Source: Azolla caroliniana (taxonomy: Eukaryota > Polypodiophyta). From it: a stretch of 64,000 bases of DNA. The translations under genes and the position numbers were made by a program. Shown here piece by piece: positions 27,650 through 37,139 of this stretch. The notes under the pieces were generated by a model, which made no database searches, was not told the origin of the DNA, and saw only the letters and a program-made list of their open reading frames with translations. The DNA lies in assembly GCA_043228905.1 (NCBI GenBank), contig JBHGNT010000002.1, positions 26,164,001 to 26,228,000 on the forward strand. Reading direction: 5' to 3'. Position 1 is the first letter of the stretch. Each line of letters opens with the position of its first letter.

Positions 27650-28954
27650 TCAGTCTACAGCACTCATGTCTACGGTTACATAAATCGAAGTGTCTTTGCC
27701 GTAGACCGCCTTTCGGAGCGCCGGTGCCGTGGCAAGTGCTTCCTTCATCTTTTGGACTAACTCCGTATGCTCGTCTCCCCACTCAAATTTACGCCCTTTC
27801 TTCAGCAACCCATATAGCGGCTCCGCGACGTGGGCGTAATGCGGGATCCTGATATGGTAGAACGCGCATGCTCCCAAGAATCTCCGAACCTCTGTAACCG
27901 AATTGCAATCATGCTTTATCGCGGAGATGGCTTCCACCTTGGCCGAAGAAAGTTTCCGACCGTATGGTTCGCATAGGTGCCCGACGACCATGATCTCTAA
28001 TTGCCCGAAGGCTGATTTTTCCCCGAAGAAGGTGAGCCTCGCGCCTTCTAGTCTCTGCAACACCTTCTCGTAGTCATCGATGTGAGTCGCCACGAAACTC
28101 CGACATCCGTCCGGTCCGATTGGCTCGTCCCTTTCCTCCACCGGGCATCCCCTAATCGGGATGTCGTCTAAGAATGGCATGGTGATATCCGGGATACAAT
28201 CCCTGAGCACCTTCTTCATCGCGTTCACCATGTGGGCCACTGAGTTCGTCCCTCCTTGTGGTAGGGTGCACATTCGCACTAGGCCGAGAGGAGTCCGCAT
28301 CGTCGTAATGTCTCTGCTCTCCACGACTAGTTGGAACTGATCGTACCCCGAGTACAGATCACCGACAGAGTAAATCGACCTTCCGACGAAGGCCTCCACG
28401 AACTCGTCTATGGTCGGTCCGATTCCTGCGTTACAGATGGTCACCTTGTTGACCGATTGCAGGTCCTGAATGAAGCGCAGCGTGCCGTTCTTCTTCGGCA
28501 CTATAAACCACCGATTCGAATACGGGGCACTCGACGGTTCGAGGATGCCCATCTCCACCTTTTGTTTCAGAAGCTCCATCAACTTCGGGATGTGAGCTCT
28601 TGGCACCGGAATCGGTTTGAGATTCCACGGTACATGCGGCACCGTGAAGATCACCATCGGTTCAACGATCGTCGGGTCCACGCACCCGATCTCCTCCGGT
28701 GAGAACGCGAAGGCCTTCCTATGCCTTTCGAGCATTCTCCGAAACCTGTTCTCCTCCGTCGGCAGTAGAAAGCCACCCCCACCGACCATGAGCTCCCGTA
28801 CCGTTATGTCGTTGAACCCGTGCCCTATGCCAGCCGGATTGCGTAAACTTGGGTCCGACGTAACCCCGTTTATCCGCTCCTCGCTGCCCTCCGGCAAGGG
28901 TGCCACGACTGGCCTTACCTTCCGGTCCACAGTCTTTGTACTTTCTACTCGCAC
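27650..28954 (-). pseudogene. Gypsy2 reverse transcriptase
   Basis: A 434-codon frame with the RT palm and fingers: PIPVPRAHIPKLMELLKQ, PYSNRWFIVPKKNG, LRFIQDLQSVNKVT, SVGDLYSGYDQFQL, LPQGGTNSVAHMVN, and the catalytic box FLDD in PFLDDIPIRG. A connection domain, VTEVRRFLGACAFYHIRIP, follows. The long run of sense codons shows moderate decay only. The insert after FLDD and the wording of these blocks differ from chromovirus RT at 33.5 kb. Confidence 0.85.
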
Positions 28955-29329
28955 GGGCCGTCCGATCCGACCTGATCCTTTCCCCGAAGTCCATGATGAC
29001 TTCGTACATTCCCATCGATCCTACCGGAACGGTCCGGTCTTCTCTAAGGTCTTCACCGATCACCTTTCGCAACTCGCCCAAGGTATCGTCAAAAGAGACC
29101 GCCTCCACGGCTCCGCTGATCTCTTCGTCAAGGGAGAGGACTCCACATCTCCTGAGCCGCTCCTCCGCTCGCTTCCTTTCCCAGCCGTTGACGCCGGCCA
29201 TACTACAACCTCCGTTGTCGGAGAACCAAAATTTCCTACCTATGGTACAGGTCTTCTTCCGTACTATACATTTGTGGGGTTTTTCCGGGGTGTCCGGACT
29301 ATCGCGGCCCCACGCCTTCATAGCCCTCT

Positions 29330-29731
29330 CTAAAAATCCCCTCGGGTTTCGCCACCGAGGGTCTCGCGGTTACGCTCATGGTTTGGTCGCACCGTCAGGA
29401 ACTGGACCGAGTGACGCCCATCCTGGCTCTTGACTCTTGCGTAGGCCGAACCGTTGTCCAGCACCTTGGTTTCCATCCGTGCCGCCGTGATGTATGGTTC
29501 TCCTAGTATAACCGGATGTGAGGACGTCTCCTGCACGAAGAAGTGCTGGTCGATCTTGACATCGTCGATCTTCACCCGTACATTCGGGCAGGCTCCATGT
29601 AGTTCTTCCGTGGCTCGCATCGCTGCCCGTATTTTCCAGCCGTGTTTGGTGTTGATCGGCCATTTCCCCTTTTTGTAGAAGTCCATGGACATTAAGTTGA
29701 TTTCTGAACCGTGGTCCACCAACGCCACCAC
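29330..29731 (-). pseudogene. Gypsy2 aspartic protease-like region
   Basis: MVALVDHGSEINLMS resembles the retropepsin active site. The usual D-S/T-G reads DHG, so the catalytic triad looks mutated. HPVILGEPYITAARME is the second typical block (the ILG-P type). Confidence 0.65.
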
Positions 29732-29987
29732 CGACTCCTGGACATCCCCGACCTTAACAAGGGTCTCCGTGGTCGCTCTGGCCCCAGTGCGGCCTCGAAT
29801 AGTGGCTCTCCACCAACTCGTCTTCCAGCGCCATGTCCTCTATGTGCGTTGTTCGCACTTCCACCAGCTTCTCTGGCTCTGGCTCTGTCGACAGCCTCTT
29901 CCTCTTCACCAACTCCTTGGCGATTCCGAGCACTTCCCTCAATGACAGCTCCACTTTAATGTCGAGGATACGTTCCTCTAGGACCTT

Positions 29988-31285
29988 TCACAGGTCCGTG
30001 GTCCTTTCGATTTGCATACTCAACCGGTACCCGGTCTTCTTGGCTTTATCCGGTGCGTTGGTCGCACCGGCCTCATTCTGCCTTTGACCGAATCGGGTCT
30101 CGTACCGTTGCGAGGGCCCGGCCCCTTCGGTTTTACCTACTCGCTTGTCTTCCACAAGAGCCTCGTAATTTTGGCATGCGGCTTCAACAAAGCCCGTCTT
30201 CTCTTCGACCGGGTCACTCCACCCAGTTACCTCCCGGATCTGTTTCTCTGCGCGGTGCGCTTCTTCTTTCCTTAGCCGTGCGCCGGCGAGGCCTTCCGGC
30301 ATCAGCGGCAAGAATCCGGCTTCGTCCGTCTTTTGGGCCTCACCACCTCCGACCCGGATCCCAGCTGACGCCGAGTAGTGGACGGTCTCCCTGTGGCAAG
30401 CTGCTGCTTCTTCCATCAGCCGTTTCATACCCCCTCATCCGACATTCAGGTCCAGGTCCCTTCGGGTCTCGCTAGCGTGCACCCGACCGTTCCATAGGTA
30501 CACCACGTTGGTTCTCATTGCCTCGGCGAAGTCCCCGCAGTCCTCCGGACCTGGCCGACCACGTTGCACCACAAACACCGGGTTCGAGCCAGAGGCCTTC
30601 GGTCACGAGCCTGTTCGCCGCCGTCCCTTCGTGCTTGTGCAATCTGGAGGTCCTTTACCATCCTAGTCAGCTCCTCTAGAGCTGCTCCTTCGGACGAGCC
30701 TTTGACCATGCTGGTCGAAGTCGATCCGGTCTCGAGCCAGTCTCGGGTCTCTTCCCTTCGCGCTGGCGGGGTTGGCTCGAGCTTCCTTGCTACTACGGAG
30801 CCCACCCCTGTTGATCCTTTATCGACCCACTCTTGCCGTTTGTCGAAACGGCCACAGACTCTCTTCACCACGGCCCAGTCGGCCGTCAGCCCGTCATCAG
30901 TCTACAGCAGGAGTCCCACTTGCTCCCAATCCCTCGCATCCACCAATTTAATGAACAGCAGGACGCAACTGGTGTCTAGTACGGTCCGGTCGAGCGCCGA
31001 AAGACGCGCGAAGCGTTCTTCAAACTCCCGGAGGAGCACCGACGCGTTTCTCCCCTTTTCGGGGGTCTCTACCCATTCCATGAAGTTCCGTTTCAAGAGC
31101 CAAAGCACGTCATCAAGCCCGTATTTTTCGAGGAGTCGACCTTCAAACTCTTCCCAGGTCCAGCTCTCAGCCCGTACCTCGAAAACCTCCGCATGGATGC
31201 CTGGCATCGCCACCCGAGGGAATCCAGTAAATCGCCTTTCTTCCAGAATGTCTCTCATTACCATCTCGGCCCGGTAGGCCTCCAA
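29988..31285 (-). pseudogene. Gypsy2 gag region, broken into several frames
   Basis: The frame 30902-31285 has a Retrotrans_gag-like sequence: WTWEEFEGRLLEKYGLDD, then VLLREFEERFARLSALDR. The following frames (30515-30871, 29988-30428) are basic and low in complexity; no clear CCHC knuckle is intact. Stops separate all parts. Confidence 0.65.
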
Positions 31286-31483
31286 ATAGCTCGTGGCATC
31301 CTTCCCACCGAACCGGCCTATCGCGCCGACGACCGCTTCAATTGCCCTGTCGAGGCGCCTGCGCCTTCGCGCGCACTCACTATCCGATCCACAGCCGAAG
31401 CCATGGCTTCCGCGAGATCCGACCCCCTCATCTTTCTATTCCTCTGCCGCCTGTTCACGTCGGGTTCACCAAATATATCGCAT

Positions 31484-32170
31484 TGTTACGCACGTGCGTG
31501 GAGAACGAGGCAGGACCACCGGGGCCTTGGACCGAGAAATAGCTGAGAAGGAGGAGAATGGAAAGGCAATAGACGCACTTGCAAACGCACTGACACGGGA
31601 GCACACAGGAATCACAGTCCAACAACACAGCAAACGAGACGACTTAAAGTCCGAGTATATGATCACGTATGTATATAAATGTATGTATATATCAAGACGC
31701 GTTACAACTAACAGGCCGGCAAGGCGGACACCGACGCCTGCTCACACACCCACATAGAAGAGCGAGATGGAGTCTCTGCCGGAAGCACACGGGCGTTCCG
31801 CGGAGCAGAGTCAGCCTCCCGACAGCCTGTGCAAAAATGGCTATGGAGAGTGGTAGAGAAGAAGGGCTCGGTCCCATTCCGGCAGCACCTCGTCCTCTCT
31901 AACGCGCGATATCTTTTTCCATTCCTCTCCCTCTCTTTTATAGCCCAAGGAGGGAGGCCGTTATCACCCGTTACATCATATTACTTCTCTGTCCTTTCGG
32001 ACAGAGATACAATTTGATTCTCTCCCTATTGAATGCGTGCTACCTAGGATTTCACCTCAACCGACTTGTACCTACCTACTTACTATACAACGAAAAGTGC
32101 GCTCGCGTGCAAGGGCCGGTTTACACATGCTAAACTCGGTTTCCGCCTAGGGACGGTTTTCTTCGCGATA
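31484..32170 (-). repeat. Gypsy2 5' LTR (right)
   Basis: About 97% like the left LTR by eye. On the plus strand it begins TGTTACGC and ends CGCGATA, where the left copy ends TGCGACA. Two extra bases (AC) separate it from direct repeat X'. Confidence 0.9.
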
Positions 32171-33064
32171 ACGCATTTTGGTGAGGTTGTTTGGCTAGTG
32201 AGCATTTATGCTCCAAACCACACTACTTAATGTATTGCATTACAAGGCTCACCACTTTGGATTCTACCTATGGGTTTCCCACTAATACATATGGGTGATT
32301 CTAACAATTGTTAATGCGTCACAATCTAATCAACAACATTCAATCATGAATGACCTTGAGCAAACTAGTAGGATTTCATTAGTTGTTTTAAGTTGGATGT
32401 ATGGACTCAATTTTACTCTCCACCATAGAAAGACAAGGAGTCTGCTAGATAGAATGTATGTGATGCAAGATGATTCCTTTAACATCACTTTGTAAGATAA
32501 TGTTAGGAGATGTGGGGTCATTACTCTACAAAACATTAAGATAATTCATCAAAGGTATGGGTTAACTATTTAAAACAACCTTATCAGAAGATAGATTTTT
32601 GAATGGAATTCTCACAAGTTGGTCAGTTGTTAAAAAGTTTCTAGTTCGGTAAATGCCTTTGACAACGGATGACTTGTTGGGACAAGCTTTGACTTGGAAT
32701 TTTCTCTTATTTGATGCAAGGGGTTTTCTGCTTGGTAGCCGTCCTCAACTGAATTGGGCTTCTTTGGATGCATCAATTGCAGGTAATCTTCTATCCTGAG
32801 GATGCTATGTTATGAATCAACGGTCAACCGTTACAATCTTTGTCAATGCTTTGGGTTCGAAGAGGTGCTATTATGTGCAATGATATGCAAGTGGCATTGG
32901 GACAATTTATGGCCTCATGGTCCCCCTCTAACAATCAGATTTGGTTTGGTTATTTCTCTCCTTTAAAACTTATTTTAGGAGTTAAAGTAAATAACACTAC
33001 GGGTGATGCTATATACTTTGATGTGGATGATGATGGTAGGTCGTGGCATATCTTTTCTGCATCG
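32171..33064 (+). pseudogene. LINE2 segment, including direct repeat copy X'
   Basis: 32173-32617 repeats 24631-25075. The remainder continues LINE2 with degenerate frames such as LTWNFLLFDARGFLLGSRPQLNW. It was cut at 33064 by the chromovirus; the CATCG at 33060-33064 is the target-site duplication. Confidence 0.65.
32173..32617 (+). repeat. 445-bp direct repeat X, right copy
   Basis: See left copy at 24631-25075. LINE2 reads on continuously after this copy (GTTGGTCAG), not after the left one. Confidence 0.92.
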
Positions 33065-33197
33065 TGTCAGGAACTCTATTAAGGCAGAGAAGGAATTAGT
33101 ACTAAAAGAAGGATTAGTACTATTGTTGGGGAATAGTACTAAGACAGAGAAGGATTAGTACTATGAGAGGTGTCGAACTTTGAGAGAAGGAATGAGT

Positions 33198-33245
<48 letters not shown>

Positions 33246-33535
33246 TGATGCGAAAGATATATGTATTATATGACGGAAGATATACAACAGTAGTTAGAAG
33301 GCTTAAGACTGGCGTTGAACCGATTTGGTTCGAACTAATGCCTTGCGCCTCCTTTTATAGTGTCTTCAGGAATACTCCTGAAGTTTCTAGAATGTTCCAG
33401 AGAAATCTGGAATATACATCAATTTCCTAATAAAACCTAAATGAAAATAATATCCTTCAAATTACAACTCATAACCTAATGGTAAAGTCTCGACCCGTGT
33501 AACAAAAGGTTATGGGTTCGAGTCTAGTTATGACA
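33065..33535 (-). repeat. Gypsy1 3' LTR (left)
   Basis: 471 bp, TGTCAGG to ATGACA on the plus strand, with a (GA)n tract at about 33202-33240 and a TATA box (33352-33359). A tRNA-like sequence lies at about 33469-33530. Confidence 0.96.
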
Positions 33536-36500
33536 CTATCCCCCCTTTAAAACGACGAGTTTCACGAGTCGTTTTGGATTGAGGACCCGGTTTCTCGGGA
33601 TATCGTCGATGGAAGTCTTCTAGAAGAGCACGAGCATTGGTCACATTCTCGATCGGTTCCCAAGTACGCTCGCTGGGACTATATCCTAGCCAATCGACTA
33701 GATAGTAGAGCTTGTTGCGAACAATCTTGGAATCGAGGATGGCAGCGACCTCATACTCAGGTCCATCTTCGAGCTCGATAGGAGGTGGAGGTTGTATAGT
33801 ACGTCCTGGGATAGTGCTCTCGTGATAGGGTTCGAGGAGAGAACTATGAAACACCGGGTGTATCCGAAGTTGCGGAGGTAGCTCGAGACGAAAAGCGACA
33901 TCATTAATCTTCCCGATAATACGGAAAGGACCTAATCGTCGATAATCCAACTTCTCACATGGGCGAGTAGTCTTGATGTGTCGTCGTAGCAGCCACACCC
34001 GATCTCCAATGTTAAAACTGGATGGAAGTCGATGACGATCTGCGTAGTCCTTGTGTGATTGTTGAGCTTGCTGGAGTTGAGTAGATAAATCCGCTTGTAT
34101 CTTGCGTAACCGCTCCAAACGATCCTCCGCGCAAGGATTTGTGGACACTTCTGGGGTTTCAAGGACACACCACCGGGGATGATATCCCGTATAAGCGTAG
34201 AATGGCGTGACTTTAGTCGATGCGTGGATAGCGTTATTATAGGCAAATTCGGCGAACGGAAGAATATCTGCCCAGTCATTCTGATGATAGTTGAGAAAGC
34301 ACCGCAGATACTGCTCCAGTGTTTGATTTGTTCGTTCGGCTTGACCGTCAGTTTGTGGGTGGTAGCCGGAGGAGAGGTTACAAGTGACCTTCAGCATTTT
34401 AAAAAGGTGCTTCCAGAATTTTGACACAAACTGGGGTCCACGATCGCTGATGATATTATCAGGGAGTCCATGATGCCGACATACTTCCCGCATGACAATT
34501 TCGGCGGTGTCTTCACTAGATATTTCTTTAGTACATGGTAAGAAATGAGCCATCTTCGTATATCGATCCACCACTGTGAGAATCGCATTGAATCCCTTAG
34601 AGACTGGAAGATCTGTAATGAAGTCAAGAGCAATGGATTGCCATGGCTTGCTTGGAATTGGTAATGGTTCTAATAAACCATATGGATGATGTCTTGGCAT
34701 TTTCGCTCTGCAGCATGTATCGCAAGTCCGAACAAAATCTTCGACAAATTGTCGCATACGGGGCCACCAGAATGATCGTTGTACTAAATCTAATGTTTTA
34801 GTACTACCAAAATGTCCTGCTGTATATGTGTCATGGCAGTTTTGTACTACTCGAAGGCGGCAAGAACCATTAGGAACATACAAAAGTTCTTTAAAGAAGA
34901 GTAATCCATCACAGTATTTGAATTGCCGATAATCCGTACCTGGTGATTGTGATTGTGAACATGACGCTCGAGAGGGGTCAATTGGTGCTAGTATAGCTTG
35001 GGCGAAAGCGTCAGTCTTCAAGTCCTCACGTATAGTATTGGTAATGTCGGAATCCACGGGCATGTCAAAGATCTGTGCTGCTTGCAGTCGTGCTGGACCC
35101 AAGATTACTTGCTTCTGGTTATCGAAAGCTGGCTCACCGGGACGTGGTGTTAGATACGAACGCCGTGATAATGCATCTGCCTTCCCTTGGTGCTTCCCCG
35201 GACGATATGTAATTTTGAAGTCGAAGCGTGTGAGGAAATGGGCCCACCGAGCTTGACGTCGATTCAGTACACGAGCATCTTGAAAGTAGGCAAGGTTCTT
35301 GTGGTCACTGAATACAGTGACCTGATGAGGAGATCCCTCCAGGAAATGCCTCCATTGCATAAAAGAATCAACTATTGCTAATAGCTCTTTATCATGAATT
35401 TCGTAGTTGATTTCGGCGGCGTCAAACTTACGGGAGTGGAAAGCCACAGGATGTAGCTTCTCGTCGTTACCCTGTTGTGACAGAATGCTCCCCAATGCGA
35501 AATCCGATGCATCAGCTTCGATAATGAATGGTTTTTCCGGATCCACATGACCTAAAATTGGAGCTGATGTAAACGCCTTCTTAAGACTCTCGAAAGCCAT
35601 GTCCGTCTCTTTAGACCAAATGAATGATTGTCCCTTCCTGGTGAGCTGTGTGAGAGGCAGCACAATTTTTGAGTAATTTTGTATGAACTTCCGGTAGAAA
35701 TTTGCAAAGCCTAGGAAGCATTGCACATCCCGCACCGAACGCGGAGTGTGCCATTCTATCACCGTTTTGACCTTGGCTGGGTCCATAGATATGCCTTCTG
35801 AGGAGATGACATAGCCGAGAAACTCCACTTGGTTGCACCCGAAACTACATTTCTCTAACTTTGCATACAGACCATGTTCTCGAAGTCGTTTTAGTACTAA
35901 TAGTACATGAGAATCATGTTCTTCTTGGGTCTTTGAATAAACCAGTAGATCATCCAAATAGATGATCAAAAAATCATCCAAGAGGTCTCGAAATATATCA
36001 TTCGCCATGTGCTGGAAGACTGCCGGCGCATTAGTGAGTCCGAACGGCATGACCGTATACTCGAAGTGCCCATATCTGGTGCGAAACGCGGTCTTCCATT
36101 CATCTCCTGGTCGGATCCGTACGAGGTTATAGGCTCCTCGTAAGTCGATCTTCGTGAAGAACCTGGCACCGTTGATCCGTTCTAAAAGACTTGAGATAAG
36201 GGGAAGAGCATACCTATTTCTTACTGTGACCTTATTCAAGCCACGGTAATCTACAACGAGTCGAAGCGAGCCATCTTTTTTCTTGACGAAGAAAATGGGT
36301 GCGCCGGCTGGAGATTTCGAATGCCGAATGAAACCGTTCTCCAAATTCTCCTCTATATAGGCTCGAAGGACTTCTAGCTCGGTTGGTGACAAATTGTAGA
36401 TCGGCCCCCATGGCGGCTCTTTTCCCGGTTGTAAGTCGATGGCGCAGTCGTACGGCCGATGATGAGGAAGTGTGTTGGCTTGTACTTTATCGAACACATC

Positions 36501-37139
36501 AGCATACTGACGATACTTCTCGGGAAGTTGAACGGTGGACTCCTCTTTGGTGGTGCTGGAGGGTTGTACTGATATTGCAAAGAGAAACATTTCCTCCTTG
36601 CGCCCTTCCTCACGCAACTGACGTAGCGAAATGGTTGCAACCTTCTGGGTAGATCCTTGGGTTTGTCGCAACCGGATTTCCCTTGTCCTCCAATCTATGT
36701 CTGGGTCATGTAACTCGAACCATGGTAATCCTAAAACTATGGGATGTTCTGGAATACTAATAATATTAAATGATACTACACATGTTAAGTTATCTAGGAC
36801 AATATTAACGGGTTCCGACTCTTCTATGATATTACCAAAAGCAATGGGACGACCATCAATGACTACTACTGAGGCTGGACATGGGAGCTTTCTGAGAGAT
36901 ATCTGATGAGCTCGGGCAAAATTCCTATCCATGAAGCAAGAATTAGCTCCGGAATCTAGAAGGGCTAAGGTATGTACTGGAGGGGTACTTTTAGTACTAA
37001 CTGCTACTTGGACTACGAACACATCACTAACTTGCTTAGAGGGAATGGAACCACTAATGGGCTGCACAGATCTAGGGCTGTCCAACCAAACGGCTCCTAT
37101 TTTGGCTGGACTTAGTCGTTTAACTCTTCTTCTAATTGG
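33528..37139 (-). CDS. pol: Gypsy1 pol: protease, reverse transcriptase, RNase H, integrase, chromodomain
   Basis: The pol frame is open from 37139 (after TAG 37140-37142) and overlaps the end of gag by 28 bases, in the -1 frame. Numbered from the TTG at 37085 it has 1185 residues: retropepsin DSG (44-46); RT with TKIDLRGAYN, FGLTNAP and catalytic YLDD (376-379); RNase H starting near EADASDFALG; integrase zinc region HDTYTAGHF...CDTCCRAK; core with LDFITDLP, SDRGPQF and HPQTDGQAERTNQTLEQYLR; then a chromodomain YEVAAILDSK...YLVDWLGYSPSERTWEP that may steer integration to marked chromatin. There is no ATG near the start, so expression from gag by frameshifting is expected. All catalytic residues that I can see are intact. 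Confidence 0.95.
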   Translation of the reverse strand, partial: PIRRRVKRLSPAKIGAVWLDSPRSVQPISGSIPSKQVSDVFVVQVAVSTKSTPPVHTLALLDSGANSCFMDRNFARAHQISLRKLPCPASVVVIDGRPIAFGNIIEESEPVNIVLDNLTCVVSFNIISIPEHPIVLGLPWFELHDPDIDWRTREIRLRQTQGSTQKVATISLRQLREEGRKEEMFLFAISVQPSSTTKEESTVQLPEKYRQYADVFDKVQANTLPHHRPYDCAIDLQPGKEPPWGPIYNLSPTELEVLRAYIEENLENGFIRHSKSPAGAPIFFVKKKDGSLRLVVDYRGLNKVTVRNRYALPLISSLLERINGARFFTKIDLRGAYNLVRIRPGDEWKTAFRTRYGHFEYTVMPFGLTNAPAVFQHMANDIFRDLLDDFLIIYLDDLLVYSKTQEEHDSHVLLVLKRLREHGLYAKLEKCSFGCNQVEFLGYVISSEGISMDPAKVKTVIEWHTPRSVRDVQCFLGFANFYRKFIQNYSKIVLPLTQLTRKGQSFIWSKETDMAFESLKKAFTSAPILGHVDPEKPFIIEADASDFALGSILSQQGNDEKLHPVAFHSRKFDAAEINYEIHDKELLAIVDSFMQWRHFLEGSPHQVTVFSDHKNLAYFQDARVLNRRQARWAHFLTRFDFKITYRPGKHQGKADALSRRSYLTPRPGEPAFDNQKQVILGPARLQAAQIFDMPVDSDITNTIREDLKTDAFAQAILAPIDPSRASCSQSQSPGTDYRQFKYCDGLLFFKELLYVPNGSCRLRVVQNCHDTYTAGHFGSTKTLDLVQRSFWWPRMRQFVEDFVRTCDTCCRAKMPRHHPYGLLEPLPIPSKPWQSIALDFITDLPVSKGFNAILTVVDRYTKMAHFLPCTKEISSEDTAEIVMREVCRHHGLPDNIISDRGPQFVSKFWKHLFKMLKVTCNLSSGYHPQTDGQAERTNQTLEQYLRCFLNYHQNDWADILPFAEFAYNNAIHASTKVTPFYAYTGYHPRWCVLETPEVSTNPCAEDRLERLRKIQADLSTQLQQAQQSHKDYADRHRLPSSFNIGDRVWLLRRHIKTTRPCEKLDYRRLGPFRIIGKINDVAFRLELPPQLRIHPVFHSSLLEPYHESTIPGRTIQPPPPIELEDGPEYEVAAILDSKIVRNKLYYLVDWLGYSPSERTWEPIENVTNARALLEDFHRRYPEKPGPQSKTTRETRRFKGGIVS
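37080..37124 (-). promoter_or_regulatory. Candidate programmed -1 frameshift signal between gag and pol
   Basis: In the gag frame the heptamer G-TTA-AAC (plus strand 37118-37124) precedes GAC TAA (gag stop 37112-37114). Six bases after the heptamer starts an 8-bp stem: GTCCAGCC (37104-37111) pairs with GGTTGGAC (37080-37087) around a 16-base loop, with one G-U pair. Slipping by -1 from TTA-AAC to GTT-AAA enters exactly the pol frame. The order of parts and the spacing fit known -1 signals; function is inferred. Confidence 0.75.

Larger units (their letters stand above)
25082..32170 (-). mobile_element. Gypsy2: GC-rich, decayed Ty3/Gypsy LTR retrotransposon
   Basis: A 7.1-kb minus-strand element with LTRs at 25082-25767 and 31484-32170. 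Polypurine tract GGTGGGGGCGGA lies next to the 3' LTR (25768-25779). The primer site TGGTGAACCCGACGTG starts 12 bases inside the 5' LTR and looks like a tRNA 3'-end complement. Order: gag, protease, reverse transcriptase, RNase H, integrase, all broken by stops or frameshifts. The body is much more GC-rich than its surroundings. The LTRs differ by about 3% by eye, mostly transitions. The element belongs to no common seed-plant clade I can name. There is no 5-bp target duplication. Confidence 0.9.

Noticed and set aside
25760-31480. Plus-strand open frames of 80-240 codons across Gypsy2
   Set aside because: They are shadows caused by high GC; the minus strand has the RT, protease, RNase H and integrase motifs.
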